Of a stretch of DNA of 64,000 bases, positions 59,706 through 64,000 are shown in pieces. This DNA comes from Penicillium oxalicum (lineage: Eukaryota; Ascomycota; Eurotiomycetes; Eurotiales; Aspergillaceae), in contig NC_064652.1 of NCBI RefSeq assembly GCF_001723175.1, positions 4,018,222-4,082,221 of the forward strand, given 5' to 3'. The notes under the pieces were generated by a model. That model saw only the letters and a program-made list of their open reading frames with translations. It had not been told where the DNA came from and did no database searches. The first letter of the stretch is position 1. Every line of letters starts with the position of its first letter. Both the position numbers and the translations under genes were made by a program.

Positions 59706-61105
59706 ATCGGGCCTAGAGACCGGGTCCTGCAATTCTCCGCGCACGTGTTTGACCTTAGCATTCAAGAGATTTTTACCTCGCTTATCTACGGCGCCTGTGT
59801 CTGTGTACCCTCGGAAGCGTAACGAGTCAATGATCTGCTAGGAGTGATGCGCGAGCTGCAGGTCACTGCCGCAACGCTCACGCCGACGGTGTGTTGCACG
59901 TTCCGGCCGTCGGACGTGCCCTCGCTGAGACTGTTGATCTTCGGCGGCGAGGCTGGCAATCAGAAAGCCCACGATCTGTGGCGTGGAATTCCCGTGCTTG
60001 CTAACTGCTACGGGCCTGCCGAAGCAACCATCTACTGCATCTGCAATACAGATCTGTCGATATCCAGCCACAAAGTCACTAATATCGGCATACCGACTGG
60101 CTGCAGGGCGTGGGTGGTGCATCCGAACGATCACCACCGTCTCGTACTAGTGGGATGTGTCGGTGAATTAGTTATTGAGGGCCCGCTGGTCTCTCGTGGA
60201 TACCTGAACGATATTATTAAGACAGAGGCCGCGTTTATTGAGAATCTGGCCTGGGCTGAACAATCCGAACTCGCCGCTAGGCCGAGACGCTTTTACAAAA
60301 CCGGCGATCTCGTCCACTACTACGCCGACGGCACTCTGCAGTATCTCGGCCGCAAGGACGCCCAGGTCAAGGTTCACGGGCATCGCATCGAGCTGGGCGA
60401 AGTCGAAACGTATATCAAATCGCTGATCCCCAACATCACCTAAGTAGCCGTGGAACTCGTCTCGCAACCCGGCCGAAGCGACCGTACGCTGGCCGCCTTT
60501 CTCTGCTTCTCGGAGAGTATCTCGGTGTAACAAGAGTCCCCGGGTGAGCTCCTCCTGCCGGTGACCGACGCTATGCGCTCGACCTTGGTAGCTAACCTCG
60601 AAGCCTTGACACACTCGATGCCCGCCTATATGATTCCCTCGCTCTTTGTACCCCTCCGCTATTTGCCCCTTAATCTCTCCGCCAAAACCGACCGCAGTAA
60701 GCTCCGTCGTCTGCTCGATGACGTTCCTATGGAGGCTCTCTCCTCGTACCGCCTCGCGCAAGAGACCGTCAAACAGCCACCGTCCACGCCACTCGAACGG
60801 CGCCTCCATCGTCTCTGGAGCCAGGTCCTCGACCTTCCTGGCCCCTCTATTGGCGTGAATGACCCCTTTGTGCAGCTCGGCGGCGACTCCATTATAGCTA
60901 TGTACTTGGTCAGCGCCGCTCGCGAGGCTGGCATTTTGTTCTCGGTGGCCGAGCTGTTCCAGGCGTCTAGTATTGCTAACATGGCCGAGATCGCCTAGTA
61001 TATCAGTGAGGACGACAATACTTCGAGTGACTCTGTCGAGCCGTTCACTCTGATTGATTCTGGGGACATCTCGCTTGATTCGTTGCTTGATGAGGTTACG
61101 GCGTA
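59706..61105 (+). pseudogene. NRPS fragment: partial adenylation domain plus carrier domain, with RIP-type stops
   Basis: One frame over 1.4 kb. It begins inside an adenylation domain ([23 protein letters not shown]), then LRLLIFGGEA, ANCYGPAEATIY (A5), GELVIEGPLVSRGYLND, FYKTGDLVHYYADGTLQYLGRKDAQVKVHGHRIELGEVE (A7-A8) and LSAKTDRSKLR (A10). The carrier domain has FVQLGGDSIIAM (phosphopantetheine Ser), and the start of a linker follows (SDSVEPFTLID). Stops at 59820 (TAA), 60441 (TAA), 60528 (TAA), 60996 (TAG) and 61103 (TAG). At least three sit where Gln is likely (CAA/CAG), as RIP would produce. The A1-A4 part and all neighbouring domains are absent. Not related by frame to the PKS at the left edge. 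Confidence 0.85.
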
Positions 61106-61560
61106 GTTTGATTTTTGATTTTTCGCGACGTTTCGTCATAGCATATTTCCTATGTTCGTTTGATTTGATATCTACGTGTTTATTGTGGGATTGGTATTCA
61201 TGAACAAAGGAAAAAAAAGAAAACAAGAAGAAAAAGAAAATAGTGGGAAAAGAAAAAAAAAAAAGGGAAAAAGGAAAAGATTCAGGAAGAGAAGCTAAAA
61301 AGGCGTTGAGGTGTTACTTATGTCATTGTTTTGCTTGATTTTAAATTTGTTGGCTATCTTGCTATTTAGAGCCATTTCTTTATGATCTTCAATATAGTGA
61401 TTACTTTATTGGATGATCCTCCTTGGATCTATGTAAGCTGGTAGACTGGATGTAGATTTAGAGAGCGAGTGGTAGAGTGCAATATATCAAGAACAGGAAA
61501 CGTGGGAACATCAAAGAACACTACACCACGCCAATAGCGGCACAGAAACCGAAAGCCAAA
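61106..61560. other. Intergenic region with a purine-rich tract
   Basis: The plus strand is almost pure A/G from ~61203 to 61300, including runs of A. Below it lies the 3' side of the minus-strand 194-aa gene. No gene seen. Confidence 0.6.
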
Positions 61561-62145
61561 TCAAGGGCTCTTGAACATGATCATCCCGGCTAGATGGAAA
61601 CTCTGATTCATGGTTAGCATCGCCAGACCGGAGATGACCGCCTCATCCTTGACCAGCTGATCGAGGCCACTGGCCACCTCGAACGTGCCAACCTGCTCGG
61701 TGGAAAAGGTCGCATTGCGAAAACGAACTAGCACGGTGCCCTGACCCTCGACCACTAGCTTGAAATTGCCGACCGCATTGTTCTCCGAGTCGGCCTCCCA
61801 GGTTAAAGACTCCGGGGACCCCGCCGACAGCGAGGGCGACACAAACGTGTAGCTGGTCGACAGGACCTTCTTCCGCTTCAACTCTACGTCGCGCTGCTCC
61901 CGGATGCGCATCTTCACGTCTAGGCTCGTTATCTTGAACTGAGCGGTGCAGACGCGGGACGCAAAGTAGGCGTCGGCGTCATCGGGGAAGGCGCCCGTCT
62001 CCTCGTGGCCGGTTAGCCGGATCATTTCGATCTGCGGCGTCTGCCGGCTGACCTTGACGTGGTAGAGGGGTTGCTTGGTGGTGGCATCCAGGAGGGAGAG
62101 ACGGCCCTCGGGGGTATAGTTGATGGTTATTGTTTGGCCGGACAT
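61561..62145 (-). CDS. Hypothetical 194-aa protein
   Basis: An intact frame with good start context and no introns, starting MSGQTITINYTPEGRLSLLDATTKQPLYHVKV. The sequence is rich in alternating hydrophobic/polar residues typical of beta strands, has no signal peptide or membrane helix, and ends FHLAGMIMFKSP. The layout is faintly like small tubby/LURP-one-type beta-barrel proteins of fungi, but I do not recognise a specific family. Its survival intact 2 kb from the telomere, beside RIP-damaged genes, suggests it is expressed or recently arrived. Confidence 0.65.
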   Translation of the reverse strand: MSGQTITINYTPEGRLSLLDATTKQPLYHVKVSRQTPQIEMIRLTGHEETGAFPDDADAYFASRVCTAQFKITSLDVKMRIREQRDVELKRKKVLSTSYTFVSPSLSAGSPESLTWEADSENNAVGNFKLVVEGQGTVLVRFRNATFSTEQVGTFEVASGLDQLVKDEAVISGLAMLTMNQSFHLAGMIMFKSP

Positions 62146-63240
62146 GGTGGTGGATGCAATTGAACGTTTCGATAGTCGTGGTAGATAAAACGGAGGAGTT
62201 GGTGCGACACATAAGATAATCAGACTAGGCGAACGAACCAGAGAAACTGTAGACTTGTTGCTGTTCGTTTCTCGTCCGCCGACCGGCCGACGGCCACTCT
62301 ATATATGTACGCAATAGCCCCTATAAATCAGGCCCCCCTATTCCTCTAGGCCAGGACTATACTGGTCGTGGTTAGCGAGCCCTGTCGGGATGTAACCCCA
62401 CCCCTGCTACTACGTACTGCGTCTGGTGGCGTGGCCCGACGATCGCGGCGCCTTATCTCTCTCTACGAGGGTAGTGACGCTATGGCTTTCTGGACTGGCG
62501 CCGTGTAGGTTTGATAGATCGCCCGAGGATGTCGACTAGGAAGATCGAGTTTCCGTTATAGAGTCGTCCCTATGGATTAGAAGGCTGTTGATACAAGTGA
62601 AAAACTACTACAGTATCACTTTCCTCTAGCACTATGTTGGAAGCCGTTTTCCCAGTAAACAGTTATGGTCATGGCTGGTTGATAGTTAGTAGGTCTGCTA
62701 GGCTCCTGCTATACCGATGTCCGTCCTAGCTCACGCGGCCTCCAATACAGGCGACTAGAATCCTTCTCGTTGTCGCCTGACGATCCGTACGCCCATCGCC
62801 ATCCAAGATAGGATGCCTTCGGTATCGAGGGACTCGAGACGGAGCTAGATGCGAAGCGTCGCATCCTTAAGCGCTATATTTCGGCGTAGTGATTCAAATA
62901 TGCTGTGGCGGAGGTCACAGATGGTGCCTAACAACAAACTACGCTTTCCCGACAGGTGATTGGCTCCCCTGTAGAAGATTTTATACCTCCCTTCGGACTT
63001 GGCGTTGGGCTTTGGGTGCATGGTCTTTATGGACAAGTCGCGGGTTTTCGCTACCTGCCGTCGCTAAGCAATTAGGCTGCTAGAAAGCGGCCATTTCACG
63101 TTAAGCCTACGTGACTATCCGCCTCGACATTTACTTAGGGTTACCGGATTAGGCAACCCATCTCCGCCGGTCTAACGGTCTATAAAGACGTTTGTATACA
63201 GCCGCTAGACTTGGGCATTACATCCAACCTAGGTCCAACC
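62146..63240. other. Subtelomeric sequence, no gene recognised
   Basis: About 1.1 kb with the promoter of the 194-aa gene at its left end. Short frames only; none recognised. Confidence 0.5.
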
Positions 63241-63432
63241 ATGGCTAACACGGACAACGCTGAGCATACTAGCACCCCGCAAACGCCGCATGGCCTCAAG
63301 GCCGACCCTGAACAGGCCGGTGCGCAGATTCATGGCGACAAGCTGGATGACGCGATCAAATTGGCAGACACTACTCCCCTAGATGATCGAGAAACACCTT
63401 TAGTCCCATCGAGTGTGCTGATCGCGCGGTGA
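63241..63432 (+). CDS. Small hypothetical ORF near the telomere
   Basis: 63 codons from the ATG at 63241 (an upstream in-frame ATG at 63211 would give 73). The sequence MANTDNAEHTSTPQTPHG is polar and low in hydrophobics, like the disordered N-terminus of a larger protein. It may be the first exon of a gene lost to the chromosome end. No family recognised; weak support. Confidence 0.25.
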   Translation: MANTDNAEHTSTPQTPHGLKADPEQAGAQIHGDKLDDAIKLADTTPLDDRETPLVPSSVLIAR

Positions 63433-63863
63433 TCTGTAGCCGACTTATCCCTTCTCCTTCAATCCGGACGGCGTTAGCATGCAACCGGTCGGCGATCGTT
63501 TTCAGTCATATTCGACTAGAGGGGGATTGAATGGCTCGACGGAGAATCCAGTGCCACTGAAATTGAGGCTGACGTGGTAGAAAACGCCGCGATACTTTAT
63601 GGTGGAGTACTATGGGAGAGGACTGATAATCGCAGAATCGTTGGCGGGCTTGTAGGGTTTGCAAGGAGAAGGATTATGTCTAAGAGAGTATAAGGCAAGA
63701 GACCAGAGGCGTGTAAAATTTAAGTATATAAAGCTCTACTAAGCGTCTCTACTGTTCGGAAAAAGGGGTTTAGTGTGGTCCGACGAAAATTAGTTATAGT
63801 GGTGACCTGCGGTCTCTGTTCGGAATGCGCACTCTTGGCGTCCCGAGTGTCCGGCCATAGCTC

Positions 63864-64000
63864 AGGGGTTAGGGGTTGGGGTTAGGGGTTAGGGGTTAGG
63901 GGTTAGGGGTTAGGGGTTAGGGGTTAGGGGTTAGGGGTTAGGGGTTAGGGGTTAGGGGTTAGGGGTTAGGGGTTAGGGGTTAGGGGTTAGGGGTAGGGGT
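63864..64000 (+). repeat. Telomeric repeat array (TTAGGGG)
   Basis: About 19 tandem units of the heptamer TTAGGGG with one variant (TTGGGG) near the inner edge, running to the last base. The G-rich strand points to the right end, as expected for a right chromosome end. Most Aspergillus and Penicillium telomeres are described as TTAGGG, so the extra G in nearly every unit is notable. Confidence 0.93.

Noticed and set aside
60168..61226. 352-codon minus-strand frame opposite the NRPS fragment
   Set aside because: Long but an antisense shadow: the plus strand has clear adenylation and carrier motifs, and the minus protein is Arg/Gly/Glu-rich without a known domain.

Overview
The window looks like the right end of a filamentous ascomycete chromosome (Pezizomycotina, probably Eurotiales). 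The evidence is: genes with 48-92 bp introns, fungal gene families throughout, repeat-induced point mutation (RIP) damage, and a terminal TTAGGGG array running to base 64000. It reads from an intact biosynthetic cluster on the left, through a transposon block, into decaying subtelomeric sequence.

1-25.3 kb holds a secondary-metabolite gene cluster. It has a highly reducing polyketide synthase of PKS-NRPS type running off the left edge, two cytochrome P450s, a trans-acting enoyl reductase on a GC-AG intron gene, and a monocarboxylate-type MFS transporter. It also has a Zn2Cys6 regulator, a DHA-type MFS transporter with a frameshift, a short-chain dehydrogenase and an SRPBCC-fold protein. The likely logic is that the PKS lacks its own working ER and uses the trans-ER. 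The P450s and SDR would tailor the product, the MFS proteins would export it, and the Zn2Cys6 protein would control it. The 7-mer AAGTCCG recurs in three promoter regions of the cluster.

25.5-38.6 kb is a transposon block almost stripped of CA and TG dinucleotides, the mark of RIP. It has an outer pair of ~350 bp LTRs (25551-25898 and 37212-37565), a degraded Ty3/Gypsy gag-pol, a second pair of direct repeats around a 500-base assembly gap, and an unidentified degraded coding region. Directly after the right LTR sits the 3' half of a Fot1/pogo DNA transposon. A short palindrome related to TTCTTCTGCAGAAGAA is scattered through the block.

38.6-64 kb is subtelomeric. Most genes are broken: a trehalose phosphorylase/CCG-9-like glycosyltransferase, an enolase-like gene, a possible NmrA-like relic, a pogo-type transposase fragment, a LINE fragment, a DUF3405 gene, a family-2-like glycosyltransferase and an NRPS fragment. 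Several carry CAA/CAG/TGG to stop changes that fit RIP. Two reading frames are intact: a PsiD-like (phosphatidylserine decarboxylase superfamily) decarboxylase at 48408-49688 and a 194-aa orphan at 61561-62145.

Exon boundaries were worked out by eye from splice consensus, phase and family alignment remembered in general terms. No database search was run.
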